The notes beneath the pieces were generated by a model, which made no database searches, was not told the DNA's origin, and saw only the letters and a list, made by a program, of their open reading frames with translations. From a virus, in the IMG/VR virus record IMGVR_UViG_3300021963_000244, positions 1 to 42,566 of that record: a stretch of 42,566 bases of DNA; one strand, written 5' to 3'. Made by a program: the position numbers and the translations under genes. Shown here piece after piece: positions 1 through 7,180 of the stretch. The stretch's first letter is position 1. Each line of letters starts with the position of its first letter.

Positions 1-126
1 GAGCGTAAGTTTGAGGACTGCTGCACCAGCGCCTTGGATCGGGGTGTTGCAACGGGTTGTGAGTTTGTTGTGCTCACCCGGTAAAAACCTCCGCAAGCCC
101 GAGAGGCGTATGCGGATAGATGGATT
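1..126. repeat. Left copy of the terminal direct repeat (circular closure)
   Basis: Bases 1-126 are identical to 42423-42548. The similarity goes on for 18 more bases with five mismatches. The repeat lies inside the polA coding sequence, and both copies are in the same frame. This is the usual sign of a circular or terminally redundant genome, or of an assembler's k-mer overlap, rather than a genomic duplication. Confidence 0.9.
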
Positions 127-1608
127 GTCCTTAGCCGCATCAGCAGCGCGAGCATTTTGCTGCTGCCATTGGGAGATGCCTTTATATGCAGCGTGGAACT
201 TTTGCCGCACTTCCGCTGCCTCATCAAGATCCATCTGGATTCCTGTTGCTGCCGCGTAATTTCTGAGTCCTTTTGCGCCACTTCCGTATAACAGTCCGAA
301 GTTTGCTGACTTAGCGATTTGTCGCTGCTCTTTCGTAACTTCATCCGGCTCCACGCCATAAATCTGCACAGCCGTCATCGTATGAAGGTCTTCCCCCTGC
401 TGGAACACCTGAGTCATTAAGTCATCCTGTGCTTCCGCAGCAGCAAGCCGTAGCTCCATCTGCCCATAGTCTGCAACAACCAGTTTCCAGCCAGTCGGCG
501 GCTGCACCGCCAACCGAAACCGTGGGTCACGCGGAATCTGCTGAAGATTTGGTGAAATACACGACATACGCCCAGTATCAGCCCCGAGCTGCAAATAGCT
601 GGCACGAATAAACCCATCAACCGAATAGTTTTTCAACAAAGTTTCCGCCATCTGCCTGCGCTTCTCTACTCTTTTCCACCGCAAGTAATCTGCCACAACC
701 TTGTGATCACCGACGTATTCCTGGAGCGCAGAACGACTAGCACTAGGCTTCCCGTTCTTCATATCCATCGGTGGTTCACCCAACAAAGCGGTGAACTTTT
801 TGAGCAGCTGTGCAGGACTATTGAGGTTAAAAACATTCGGGTCCGGCTTCTTACCTTTCGGCCCCGGCTTCGTCTGGTACAACAACTTCCCATCAAGCCC
901 TCGGTGTAGCTTGTGTTCCGGCGGAAGCGCTGCATCAAAGTCCTCGATGAACTTCTCACCGACTTCAACATTTTCGATATCCAAGTCTTCAATCAGCTGC
1001 TCCAGCATCTTCTTATTGAACGGCAATCCAGTACGCCACAGCTGCGCCATTGCCGGAAGCGCCTTGCACTCAAGCTCCCACGCTGGCATCAACGCACCAG
1101 TAGCCATCCGCTTGGTGATTTGTTCCCACAGCTGGGTTAATACCACCACATCCTTAGCTGCATATTCAATCTGCTCCACGCGCAAATCGCCCGACCAATC
1201 ACTGCGCTGCTCTTCCTTAGAAATGTCCTGCCCGAGGTAACGGTGAACAACGTGCTGGAGCCCGTGCTTCAAATTCGGAAGCCCGTTCGTCAAGATGCGA
1301 CTGGCCAGCATCGAGCAGTAGACCTTGCCCTCGGGATAGATCTCGTGCTCTTGCAACCAGCCGAGATCAAAAACCGCGTTGTGCGCCAGCCACTGCCGCG
1401 AAACGCTGCAGAACTCTTCGAGCGTGATCCAGTCTTCGTCACTAAAGCTCCAGCAATCAAGGACGACCGGATCTTTTCCAAACGTGGCCAACTGCAAAAG
1501 GCGAAGACCACCGAACTTCGGCTGGAGCCCAGTGGTCTCAACGTCAAACGCAACAAAGGAAGCGTCATCGAGCGTGTGGAGGTGCTCGATGCCTTGGAGG
1601 ATAGTCAT
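1..1608 (-). CDS. polA: DNA polymerase I (family A) with 3'-5' exonuclease, N-terminal 536 residues; continues at the right end
   Basis: Replicative family A polymerase, partial at the window edge. Seen: the ATG at 1608 opens a frame that stays open to base 1. A DEDDy proofreading domain comes first: D22/E24 in FDVETTGL, D81 in AHNAVFDLGWL, and Y149/D153 in YAAKDVVVL. The palm follows: TGRMSCISPNLQQIP near 345-359, motif A DYGQMELR (D380), then motif B RQIAKSANFGLLYG near 429-442. Because 1-126 repeats at 42423-42548, the frame continues at 42422 and ends at 42204, giving 608 residues in all. It lacks the 5'-3' exonuclease domain of bacterial Pol I, as is usual for phage PolA. It lies downstream of thyX and two zinc-ribbon genes in the leftward arm, with 22 bp to the previous stop. 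Identity is secure; the join is inferred from the terminal repeat. Confidence 0.95.
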   Translation of the reverse strand, partial: MTILQGIEHLHTLDDASFVAFDVETTGLQPKFGGLRLLQLATFGKDPVVLDCWSFSDEDWITLEEFCSVSRQWLAHNAVFDLGWLQEHEIYPEGKVYCSMLASRILTNGLPNLKHGLQHVVHRYLGQDISKEEQRSDWSGDLRVEQIEYAAKDVVVLTQLWEQITKRMATGALMPAWELECKALPAMAQLWRTGLPFNKKMLEQLIEDLDIENVEVGEKFIEDFDAALPPEHKLHRGLDGKLLYQTKPGPKGKKPDPNVFNLNSPAQLLKKFTALLGEPPMDMKNGKPSASRSALQEYVGDHKVVADYLRWKRVEKRRQMAETLLKNYSVDGFIRASYLQLGADTGRMSCISPNLQQIPRDPRFRLAVQPPTGWKLVVADYGQMELRLAAAEAQDDLMTQVFQQGEDLHTMTAVQIYGVEPDEVTKEQRQIAKSANFGLLYGSGAKGLRNYAAATGIQMDLDEAAEVRQKFHAAYKGISQWQQQNARAADAAKDNPSIRIRLSGLRRFLPGEHNKLTTRCNTPIQGAGAAVLKLTL

Positions 1609-1630
1609 GCCTGGTGTGGCGTGTACCCTA

Positions 1631-1909
1631 CTACTCTAGCAGACTGTCAAGCTCCCTTGCGGAGCACCACTCCGCCGCCGCGAGTGTCCCACCCTCGGGA
1701 AGTCCCAGCAGACACCGCCGACTCCAGTGAACGCAGCACCTGCACGGCCCACCATCATCTTGCGGCTTGTAGCTCTGGCGCAGCCGCTCCACCCGAATCT
1801 CCTCCAAGCCTGCCGGACTGGAGCGATAACACCTCATACACAACACTGCATTAGTTGTGTGCTTACCGCACTGCTGGCACGGCCTGCTGTTGATTGTGAC
1901 TGCCATCAC
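1631..1909 (-). CDS. Small cysteine-rich (zinc-binding) protein, unknown function
   Basis: A 92-residue protein with two cysteine clusters. The first is CQQCGKHTTNAVLCMRC near residues 12-28, a zinc-ribbon pattern. The second, further on, is CRCCVHW followed by single cysteines. The start is ATG at 1909 (MMAVTINS), overlapping the end of the upstream zinc-ribbon gene by 4 bases, which suggests translational coupling. The gene sits directly before polA in the leftward operon, so a role in DNA or nucleotide metabolism is possible but not shown. The opposite-strand frames here look like shadows. Confidence 0.7.
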   Translation of the reverse strand: MMAVTINSRPCQQCGKHTTNAVLCMRCYRSSPAGLEEIRVERLRQSYKPQDDGGPCRCCVHWSRRCLLGLPEGGTLAAAEWCSARELDSLLE

Positions 1910-2115
1910 GAAAAATGAACACGTAAAAATCCAGGTAAACGCCGCATAACACGTTTGTGATCATGCTGTGCGGCACCATCAGGTAACTCAACTTCAATCG
2001 TGAAAACACTGTGCCCACAGCTGGGACATTTGCGTTTTCTAAGTATCGACTCTGCCGTATCCCGACAGGTACGATCTACATCAATCCTTTCGTAATCACA
2101 TTTAGCGCATCTCAC
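1906..2115 (-). CDS. NrdR-like zinc-ribbon protein
   Basis: A 69-residue protein. It begins MRCAKC and has a second pair, CPSCGH, near residues 35-40, separated by an arginine/lysine-rich stretch (ILRKRK). This matches the layout of the N-terminal zinc ribbon of NrdR, the repressor of ribonucleotide reductase genes, but the ATP-cone domain is absent, so it cannot be a complete NrdR. It overlaps the end of thyX by 14 bases and the next gene by 4. The neighbourhood (thyX, dcd, polA) fits DNA-precursor metabolism. Function is inferred only. Confidence 0.65.
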   Translation of the reverse strand: MRCAKCDYERIDVDRTCRDTAESILRKRKCPSCGHSVFTIEVELPDGAAQHDHKRVMRRLPGFLRVHFS

Positions 2116-2740
2116 CGAAGGCAGCCTCCGAAATCACTGGAAAGTTATCGGTAAAAATTTGCTTGCATTGCAGAGCAATTAACCTATGTTCTTCCTGCGT
2201 CCCTGGATCTGTACGTACATCGATGTAATGGAGCCACGACCGCAAAGTACCGTGCATGTACATCATTGTTGGCGTACACAAAGGCAAAATCCTACGTGCC
2301 GTTTCTTTAGCCACACCCTGCTCCAGTAACTCCCAATACAAGCGATAACCTTTGGTAAGCACATCAGCAGCCTTTAGCTCCATCTCGCTCTGCTGCTGAG
2401 GCGACAAGTCATCATGACTTGCCTGCCTATTTTTCTCATCTTGCCTTCTAAACCGCGGAATTTCCGCTGCCAAAGTTCTTGCATAACGTGTTGAAAATTC
2501 CTGGAATGAGAACGATCTATGACGTAAAATTTGCGCCGCAATATCTCGCTCAGTATGAATTTCAACGCACATCGAAGCCATCTCAAAGGGACTCCAATGC
2601 CGATGCTTAATCAGGTACTGAAGTAGTTTTGGCCCTGTGTCCCAGTTGTCTTGATTACTGGGATTGCTGACCCGCGCCATCTTGACGATGAGCTTCTCAG
2701 CATCAGGCGTGCAGTGGATCAACTTGACAGTTTTAGTCAT
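2102..2740 (-). CDS. thyX: Flavin-dependent thymidylate synthase ThyX
   Basis: Makes dTMP from dUMP using FAD, NADPH and methylene-tetrahydrofolate. Seen: the family signature RHRx7S as RHRSFSFQEFS at residues 73-83, then TRYA. The length of 212 residues is normal for ThyX. Other family-typical parts are MARVSNP near the N-terminus, HRHWSPFEM (46-54), and SWLHYIDVR in the C-terminal half. With the dCTP deaminase at 3186-3701 it forms a short route from dCTP to dTMP; no separate dUTPase was seen. It begins 12 bases after the previous small membrane-protein gene and lies in the leftward operon ahead of polA. Confidence 0.96.
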   Translation of the reverse strand: MTKTVKLIHCTPDAEKLIVKMARVSNPSNQDNWDTGPKLLQYLIKHRHWSPFEMASMCVEIHTERDIAAQILRHRSFSFQEFSTRYARTLAAEIPRFRRQDEKNRQASHDDLSPQQQSEMELKAADVLTKGYRLYWELLEQGVAKETARRILPLCTPTMMYMHGTLRSWLHYIDVRTDPGTQEEHRLIALQCKQIFTDNFPVISEAAFGEMR

Positions 2741-2752
2741 ACCAATGCCTAA

Positions 2753-2953
2753 TCAATTCAGTTTGAGTACAGAAGCGAGTGCGCAGCGCTCTTCAAACGA
2801 AAGACGCTGGAGCGCATCGCTAATGGATTTCAAAAAAGCAACTGTTACGTAACCCGGAAAGAACAACGCTAATAAACCCAGAACTGCATAAGCGAATCTG
2901 GACTGGAGCGACGTATTAGTCGCTACTAGAGCCATCATTTCTTTGTCGGTCAT
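2753..2953 (-). CDS. Small single-pass membrane protein, unknown
   Basis: A 66-residue protein with one hydrophobic segment (FAYAVLGLLALFFPGYVTVAF, about 20-40). It is flanked by a polar N-terminus and an amphipathic charged C-terminus (LQRLSFEERCALASVLKLN). The start overlaps the stop of the upstream DUF3310 gene by 4 bases, which supports it being real. I do not recognise the family. It could be an inner-membrane effector of early infection, but nothing in the sequence proves that. Confidence 0.6.
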   Translation of the reverse strand: MTDKEMMALVATNTSLQSRFAYAVLGLLALFFPGYVTVAFLKSISDALQRLSFEERCALASVLKLN

Positions 2954-3189
2954 TTTTGGTAAGGTTCAGTAGCGAGAGTGTTAATTAGCCGGTTCAAATA
3001 CCAGCGAGCTTTGCAGAAATCTTCGTAAGGATCCTTCTTAAGCCACGCCCGGCTGACGTATTTAATGACCTGCCAATGCAAGCCACCAACCACGGCATCA
3101 GGCGCAGCCTTGACCCAATCCTCAATCACGTCGATAACCTCAACGCGCCCAGCGGTGTAATGACTGGGCTGATTTACTGGATCGCTCAT
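2950..3189 (-). CDS. DUF3310 family protein
   Basis: A 79-residue protein with the typical DUF3310 pattern: VNQPSHYTAG near the N-terminus, EVIDVI, then QVIKYVSRAWLK, an ED pair and KARWYLNRLI near the C-terminus. The family is common in phage nucleotide-metabolism regions; its reaction is not established. Here it sits between the dCTP deaminase gene (4-base overlap) and a membrane-protein gene (4-base overlap), so translation of these genes is probably coupled. Confidence 0.88.
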   Translation of the reverse strand: MSDPVNQPSHYTAGRVEVIDVIEDWVKAAPDAVVGGLHWQVIKYVSRAWLKKDPYEDFCKARWYLNRLINTLATEPYQK

Positions 3190-3701
3190 CCTTTGGAACT
3201 TTGAACAGCAGTGTCACCGTGATAGCGACCCGTCACCGAGTAGCTCTTACCAGGCAGCATCGACATCTTGTGGAACACAATCTGCGCGATACGCATACCA
3301 GGCCACAACGGCACAGCGTGCATGGACCTAGCGTTTTGCAGTTCCAGCGTTAGCCGCCCTTTGTAACCGGGATCTATGTACCCGGCAAGCAGATGCTCAA
3401 TCCCCTCCCTGGCACGAGACGACTTGAGAGCCAGCTGCCCAGCAACACAATCGGGCAGCTCGAACTCCTCCATCGTTTCGGAAAGTATGAACTCGTGAGG
3501 CTGGAGCATGAACGGCTTTTCCTTCGTGTGCCCAGCAATCGAGTAGGGCACCAGTGAAGTTGTCGTAGGCAACTCCACCAGCAAATTTTCGCCGAGTCTC
3601 ACATCGAGACTCGCTGGATTCACAAGCTCCTGCTGGAACGGCGAGACCAAGCCCCGCCGCGCCAGGTTATGGATCTCGTGGTCACACAAGACCCCACCCA
3701 T
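3186..3701 (-). CDS. dcd: dCTP deaminase (Dcd/dUTPase superfamily)
   Basis: Deaminates dCTP to dUTP for the dTMP pathway. Seen in order: NPASLDVRLG (about 28-37); LALKSSRAREGI (89-100), the phosphate-binding serine/arginine motif; AGYIDPGYKGRLTLELQN (105-122) with the glutamate that is catalytic in the deaminase branch; PGMRIAQIVF; and a C-terminal GRYHGDTAVQSSK. The SSRAREG and GRYHGDT blocks favour a dCTP deaminase over a plain dUTPase; a bifunctional enzyme is possible. Length 171 is close to the family norm. The start codon overlaps the stop of the upstream HTH gene (TGATG arrangement). Confidence 0.9.
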   Translation of the reverse strand: MGGVLCDHEIHNLARRGLVSPFQQELVNPASLDVRLGENLLVELPTTTSLVPYSIAGHTKEKPFMLQPHEFILSETMEEFELPDCVAGQLALKSSRAREGIEHLLAGYIDPGYKGRLTLELQNARSMHAVPLWPGMRIAQIVFHKMSMLPGKSYSVTGRYHGDTAVQSSKG

Positions 3702-4111
3702 CAGTCAGCCACCACAACAGGTGCGGGCTGCTGGAGCTGAACGGTCTTCCAGGTCTTGCCCCACTTAATACAGTTGATGGTGGTGGAGTGAACGCCAAAC
3801 TCCCGAGCAATCTTGGCCACCGACTTACCGCCAGCAGCCAACTGACGCTTGATCTCCAGCACCTTGGCTTCAGTCAACACCGCAACCCCACGCTGTCCCT
3901 TGCGGCTGGACTTACGAGTCTTACTTTGAGACTTCGGCTTGCGTACGTCAGATGTACGTACAATTTTCTCGCCAGCGGGCAGCGGGATGGTCTGCTTGGG
4001 GCTGGTGAGATCCAGGTCAATGCGCTGGCACGTAAGCAGAGCGAAGTGTGCTGCTTCGACTGCCTTGGTGATCTGGTCGAACTGTGCTTCAGAAAGGATG
4101 TACATGTTCAT
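3701..4111 (-). CDS. Helix-turn-helix DNA-binding protein
   Basis: A 136-residue protein. A basic linker (KPKSQSKTRKSSRKGQRG, about 58-75) precedes a C-terminal helix-turn-helix. That domain reads EIKRQLAAGGKSVAKIAREFGVHSTTI, about 85-113, followed by CIKWGKTWKTV. The domain resembles the small HTH units found in homing nucleases and resolvase-type proteins; no nuclease motif is present. The N-terminus (MNMYILSEAQFDQITKAVEAA) looks helical. It is the only obvious HTH regulator candidate in the leftward arm, but it does not look like a CI or Cro repressor. Confidence 0.7.
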   Translation of the reverse strand: MNMYILSEAQFDQITKAVEAAHFALLTCQRIDLDLTSPKQTIPLPAGEKIVRTSDVRKPKSQSKTRKSSRKGQRGVAVLTEAKVLEIKRQLAAGGKSVAKIAREFGVHSTTINCIKWGKTWKTVQLQQPAPVVVAD

Positions 4112-4144
4112 GAGTAGGAACGGGTGCAGTGTAGTAGGGGATGG

Positions 4145-4402
4145 TCAGTTCTGGAGTTCCAGCTTGATGGCGGCTTGGAAATAACCAGCCACCTTGAGGC
4201 GACGGTAAACAGAGCCGCCTTCCTCGCTTTGCTTGTTCTCGATGGCCTCGTAATCGCGGCGAGCCTCCTCCAGGGAGGCCATCGTTTCAATGTTGAGCAT
4301 GTTCAGCTCGCTGTCGGACAACTCCGACAGCTTGTCCAGGTACACCATCTTCCCTCCCAACAAGTAGGAGCGATAGAAGGGCACCATTGCAGTTTCAGTC
4401 AT
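4145..4402 (-). CDS. Hypothetical protein
   Basis: An 85-residue protein starting MTETAMVPFYRSYLL. I prefer ATG 4402 over an upstream in-frame ATG at 4480. The longer form would overlap the preceding gene (ends 4419) by 62 bases, and the extra residues look non-coding. It is acidic and helical (DKLSELSDSELNMLNIETMASLEEARRDYEAIENKQSEEG) with a basic, aromatic C-terminus. No recognised domain. Part of a run of six small unknown genes in the leftward arm. Confidence 0.55.
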   Translation of the reverse strand: MTETAMVPFYRSYLLGGKMVYLDKLSELSDSELNMLNIETMASLEEARRDYEAIENKQSEEGGSVYRRLKVAGYFQAAIKLELQN

Positions 4403-4418
4403 TCGTGTTGGATCGAGT

Positions 4419-4604
4419 TCAGCCGAAGTAGGCGCGACGGCGCTCTTCGACCCAGGCATCGTACTCAGCTGGATCAGCAAACCTGTGCTTGAACACGTCC
4501 GGCACCTCAGTCGAGGGCTTGCGTGGAACGCTGCGCAGCTCGCGCAAGTCGTTGTCGTTGTAGCCCCGCGATTGGCGGTAGTAGTCGGCGTACCAGTCAG
4601 TCAT
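4419..4604 (-). CDS. Hypothetical protein, aromatic and charged
   Basis: A 61-residue protein, MTDWYADYYRQSRGYNDNDL at the start and EYDAWVEERRRAYFG at the end. Its ATG overlaps the stop of the upstream gene (4601) by 4 bases. That, together with the tight packing, supports a real gene. It is rich in Y, W, D and R. No family recognised. Confidence 0.55.
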   Translation of the reverse strand: MTDWYADYYRQSRGYNDNDLRELRSVPRKPSTEVPDVFKHRFADPAEYDAWVEERRRAYFG

Positions 4605-4927
4605 GCGAAGTAGTTGGGATCTTGCTGGCGTATCCGGGTGAGATCCGTGAGTCTCAACTTAAGAATCTCGTGGATCGCCAGCTGTGCAAGTCGAGTGGAG
4701 CTGATGGTGTCGCTGGTGGCGAACACGTAGATGAGGTGGCGGTAAAGCTGGGTCAAGGTGCGAGCCCGGACCCAGTGTGTATCGCCGGGGATTGGCTCCA
4801 TGGCATAAAGCCAGTCGTCGTAGTCGTCCTGGTTACGTAGGTCACGAGCTTCAGTCGTCCCAATCAGACGTGTCGAGTGGAGTCCAGTCGTCGACCCGAT
4901 CTGTGAGCATGGCCCGGAGTTCGGCAT
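4601..4927 (-). CDS. Hypothetical protein; start uncertain
   Basis: Stop at 4601. The longest ATG frame starts at 4927 (108 residues) but overlaps the previous gene by 77 bases. A shorter form from ATG 4801 (MEPIPGDTHWVRA, 66 residues) would leave a gap in which the frame still looks coding (RDLRNQDDYDDWLYA). Neither start has a clear ribosome-binding site, and a non-ATG start cannot be excluded. The C-terminal half is helical (TRLAQLAIHEILKLRLTDLTRIRQQDPNYFA). No family recognised. Confidence 0.5.
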   Translation of the reverse strand: MPNSGPCSQIGSTTGLHSTRLIGTTEARDLRNQDDYDDWLYAMEPIPGDTHWVRARTLTQLYRHLIYVFATSDTISSTRLAQLAIHEILKLRLTDLTRIRQQDPNYFA

Positions 4928-5108
4928 CGGTCGCTGGAATCAAGTCTTCATCTGAAAAGTAGAGGGTGCCTCGGCACAAGGCAGGCCCCCATTCGGGCGG
5001 GTCAAGCTGCGTCTGCGCATAGACCAGAACCATGTCGTCAACAACGGCATCGACAACAAGGTGATCGCCTTCAAATCGCAATTCCTCAATGCTTTGTACC
5101 TGGCTCAT
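4851..5108 (-). CDS. Small, very acidic, lysine-free protein
   Basis: An 85-residue protein with no lysine, only four arginines, and about 21 aspartate/glutamate residues. It ends in DWTPLDTSDWDD. The start overlaps the stop of the upstream gene by 4 bases (ATGA type). Strong negative charge without lysine is seen in DNA-mimic inhibitors but also in ordinary acidic proteins, so this is only a hint. Middle part (HLVVDAVVDDMVLVYAQ) looks like beta strands. No family recognised. Confidence 0.6.
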   Translation of the reverse strand: MSQVQSIEELRFEGDHLVVDAVVDDMVLVYAQTQLDPPEWGPALCRGTLYFSDEDLIPATDAELRAMLTDRVDDWTPLDTSDWDD

Positions 5109-5347
5109 TGGACCTCCTGTGCAGTTTCGCCGGCAGCCATGGCTTCCATGCGCTCGTCCCAGGTCATTTTGAGGAACTGCTCTAGGTCGAGCAGCCGCTC
5201 CAGCTGGGTTTCGTCATAGCTGGTGGAAAATCCCCAGTCCTGGAACTGCTGGATCTTCTGCTCCAGTTGCATACGCGCCCAACTAACGGCGAAATACCAA
5301 GGGCTGAGTTTGGAACGGTCGAAATTGACTGTGAATGGATCGTGCAT
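5105..5347 (-). CDS. Hypothetical protein
   Basis: An 80-residue, mostly helical protein (WYFAVSWARMQLEQKIQQF; ERLLDLEQFLKMTWDERMEAM). It begins at ATG 5347 and overlaps the next gene by 4 bases. WDERMEAMAAGE near the end is reminiscent of small phage proteins of unknown role. Upstream is a 220-base gap with no gene. No enzyme motif seen. Confidence 0.6.
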   Translation of the reverse strand: MHDPFTVNFDRSKLSPWYFAVSWARMQLEQKIQQFQDWGFSTSYDETQLERLLDLEQFLKMTWDERMEAMAAGETAQEVQ

Positions 5348-5567
5348 TGTGATTCAGTAATAGAGGGCTCGCCGGGGCGGGCTTGCCCTTAGTGTTGCAC
5401 ACAGACAACCCAAGCGCAAGGCCGGGCTGTTGCACATCTTTACAATCGCGGACGCTAAGCTCTGGGTTCTGTTGATCTTCGGATCTCAGTCGTCCGCTGC
5501 GCCCGGCAGCGGCGAGGCTGGCACCTCGTGCGGACCAGCCACCGGGCACCCCAATTAGTGAAGATGC
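5348..5567. other. Non-coding gap in the leftward arm
   Basis: No convincing frame on either strand. It holds short GC-rich inverted repeats, for example GGGC-TT-GCCC near 5377-5389, and two copies of GTTGCACA (near 5393 and 5428). No run of T follows a stem, so no terminator is called. Confidence 0.4.
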
Positions 5568-5918
5568 CTACTCGGTCAGCCAAGTAGAGACGGCTCGGAC
5601 AAACGCCGTCATCTGACCATTCTCCACTGCTTCGGCGACAGTGAGGTTGTCGGTCTCCGCTCCCCACCAAAAGGTGGCGAACTCATCTAAGTCGTCGTCA
5701 CTGTGCCGAAGTTCAACTGCTGTTGGGCGGCGCTCAGCACGGAGTGCTAACGCAGCGTCATAGCCGTCGTTGTCCCTAGTCAATTCACAGCACGCCTCCA
5801 GCTCTTGGTCTGCGCCCCATCGGGCAATAAGGGGAGCAATCGTATTCCAATCGGCAGGCAAATGTGCCCACTGCTGCACCAGCTCAGGCGGCGGGGTGAT
5901 GGGATGTTGTTGTGTCAT
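5568..5918 (-). CDS. Conserved cyanophage-type small protein, lysine-free and acidic
   Basis: A 116-residue protein starting MTQQHPITPPPELVQQWAHL. I associate this N-terminus with a widespread family of small unknown proteins from cyanobacterial viruses; that is from memory and untested. It contains no lysine and carries DDDLDEF and other acidic runs. The C-terminus is helical (AVENGQMTAFVRAVSTWLTE). Its own promoter and a palindrome lie directly upstream (5920-5962), so it may be regulated separately from the genes before it. Confidence 0.7.
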   Translation of the reverse strand: MTQQHPITPPPELVQQWAHLPADWNTIAPLIARWGADQELEACCELTRDNDGYDAALALRAERRPTAVELRHSDDDLDEFATFWWGAETDNLTVAEAVENGQMTAFVRAVSTWLTE

Positions 5919-5919
5919 T

Positions 5920-5937
5920 ACATAAAAGTTTTTATGT
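5920..5937. repeat. 18-bp palindrome overlapping the leader of the 5568-5918 gene
   Basis: ACATAAAA-GT-TTTTATGT, eight-base arms, ending one base before the ATG region at 5918. It occupies the place where a ribosome-binding site would lie. It could be a repressor operator or an mRNA stem hiding the start. Confidence 0.5.
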
Positions 5938-5962
5938 TAGGTACAAAAGCTAGTCGTACCAA
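5934..5962 (-). promoter_or_regulatory. Sigma-70-like promoter with an inverted repeat between its boxes
   Basis: Minus strand: TTGGTA (5962-5957), 17-base spacer, TAACAT (5939-5934), about 16 bases before the start at 5918. GGTAC and GTACC form an inverted repeat spanning the spacer. The layout suggests a regulated internal promoter. Confidence 0.45.
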
Positions 5963-6076
5963 TGGATTTGGGGTGAGGGGCGTACAAAGGTTTATGGGCG
6001 AGTCGCGTTTAATGCAGCCCCGACCGAGCTGCACCCCTCCAGCCCGATGCGAACGAAACGCAGAGCGGGAACCCTT

Positions 6077-6415
6077 CTATTGTTGCACACCTAAGGCTTC
6101 TGGCTCGTACTGCGTGAGCACGCAGACGTCAGCGCCTTGCTTGAGGGCCGTGCCAACGATGTAGTGGAACTGCTTCTGGGCATCGTCCGACTCCTCGATC
6201 TGGTACTCCTCCACCTCGTAGGCCATGCCCTTGCGATACCAGGAGACCCGGATCACGGCCAGCAGCTCAAACGGAATGTCGCCAACGGTGTATCCCAGGA
6301 TCGGCTTCCTGGGACGCTTCGGCTGGGGCGGTTCAGGCTTGGCCACGGGATCTCTCCAAAAAGCCCACGCGACAACTCGCATGAGCCCTAGGAAAAAGTT
6401 AGGCGTGGCAAACAC
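6077..6415 (-). CDS. Hypothetical protein with hydrophobic N-terminus
   Basis: A 112-residue protein. Residues 1-20 (MFATPNFFLGLMRVVAWAFW) are hydrophobic and may anchor it in the membrane. A proline/basic linker follows (KPEPPQPKRPRKP). The folded part holds DIPFELLAVIRVSWYRKG, a tyrosine/glutamate-rich stretch and LKQGADVCVLTQYEPEALG. It starts 10 bases after the upstream HNH gene stop. No family recognised. A 158-base gap with a promoter separates it from the next gene. Confidence 0.55.
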   Translation of the reverse strand: MFATPNFFLGLMRVVAWAFWRDPVAKPEPPQPKRPRKPILGYTVGDIPFELLAVIRVSWYRKGMAYEVEEYQIEESDDAQKQFHYIVGTALKQGADVCVLTQYEPEALGVQQ

Positions 6416-6425
6416 GGTCGGTGGT

Positions 6426-7073
6426 TCAGGCGTATTGCACGATGCGGTCGGATTTCCCGCGATTGCAGTCTGAGCAGAGAGTGCGCAGGTTGCTTGGATC
6501 GTTACTGCCGCCCTTAGAAATAGGGATTGTGTGGTCTATTTCCAGCAAGGCTCCATCTGCTGGAGAAGCACCGCAATCGAGGCACTTAAACCCATCACGT
6601 TCGAGGATCTGATGACGTACACGCGCAGATACATTACGTTTCACTTGAAGCCGTTTGTAGTATTTTGCTGCTATTTTTGCGCCCTTAAATTCAGCATTAA
6701 CGGCCCTCAAGCTAATACCTGACTGCTTACAAATGTCCTCAAAAGCCTGGCACAAGAAGTAAACGCAGCCGTCGCCGTATAACCTTGTGTTCTTGGCTGA
6801 CATATGGGCAACCCATTCGTAAACATCCCCTGTATTGTTTACGTTCGCCAGATCTATGTCGTAATCCATAGCTTCGTGGTACAGAGAATAATAAATTTTA
6901 CCTTCGTATTCAGTAACCTCGAATGACCAAGGTCCCCAAGTTTTATTTATGTTGTCCGGTGTTTTTACATGTGTTTCCGGTAAGTCAGCAAGCGATACCG
7001 GCTTTGTGTATTCCAAGTCGTACTTAGCTTGTTCGGCCTTGACAACTTCCGTGTAAGGGTTTTTGAAGGACAT
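6426..7073 (-). CDS. HNH endonuclease with zinc-ribbon core
   Basis: A 215-residue protein with a C-terminal HNH domain: CLDC (C164, C167), LEIDHTIPISKGG (D180, H181), NLRTLCSDCN (C200, C203) and GKSD. The first ~145 residues carry no nuclease motif and look like a specific DNA- or protein-binding region (aromatic, with NKTWGPWSFEVTEYEGK). Free-standing HNH proteins of this kind are often homing endonucleases or packaging helpers; placement next to the primase gene favours the former. One of five HNH genes in the window. Confidence 0.88.
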   Translation of the reverse strand: MSFKNPYTEVVKAEQAKYDLEYTKPVSLADLPETHVKTPDNINKTWGPWSFEVTEYEGKIYYSLYHEAMDYDIDLANVNNTGDVYEWVAHMSAKNTRLYGDGCVYFLCQAFEDICKQSGISLRAVNAEFKGAKIAAKYYKRLQVKRNVSARVRHQILERDGFKCLDCGASPADGALLEIDHTIPISKGGSNDPSNLRTLCSDCNRGKSDRIVQYA

Positions 7074-7081
7074 AAGATCTT

Positions 7082-7163
7082 CGGAGCAAGCTCCGGACGT
7101 AGGTGGACGGGGCTATGCGGCCGCTGGAGCGGCGACGCATTGGGAGGGGTGGCTGCCCCTCCC
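7082..7163. repeat. Three consecutive hairpins between the primase and HNH genes
   Basis: CGGAGC-AA-GCTCCG (7082-7095), GCCGC-TGGA-GCGGC (7120-7133) and GGGAGGGG-TGGCTG-CCCCTCCC (7142-7163). Only the last is followed by a short T run, on the plus strand. For leftward transcripts they may shape an mRNA 3' end or separate expression of the two genes. Confidence 0.55.
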
Positions 7164-7180
7164 TTTGCCGTGCGTGGAGT

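Noticed and set aside
1243-1854. Plus-strand 203-residue frame opposite polA
   Set aside because: Shadow of polA and the zinc-ribbon gene; the minus strand encodes clear exonuclease motifs there.
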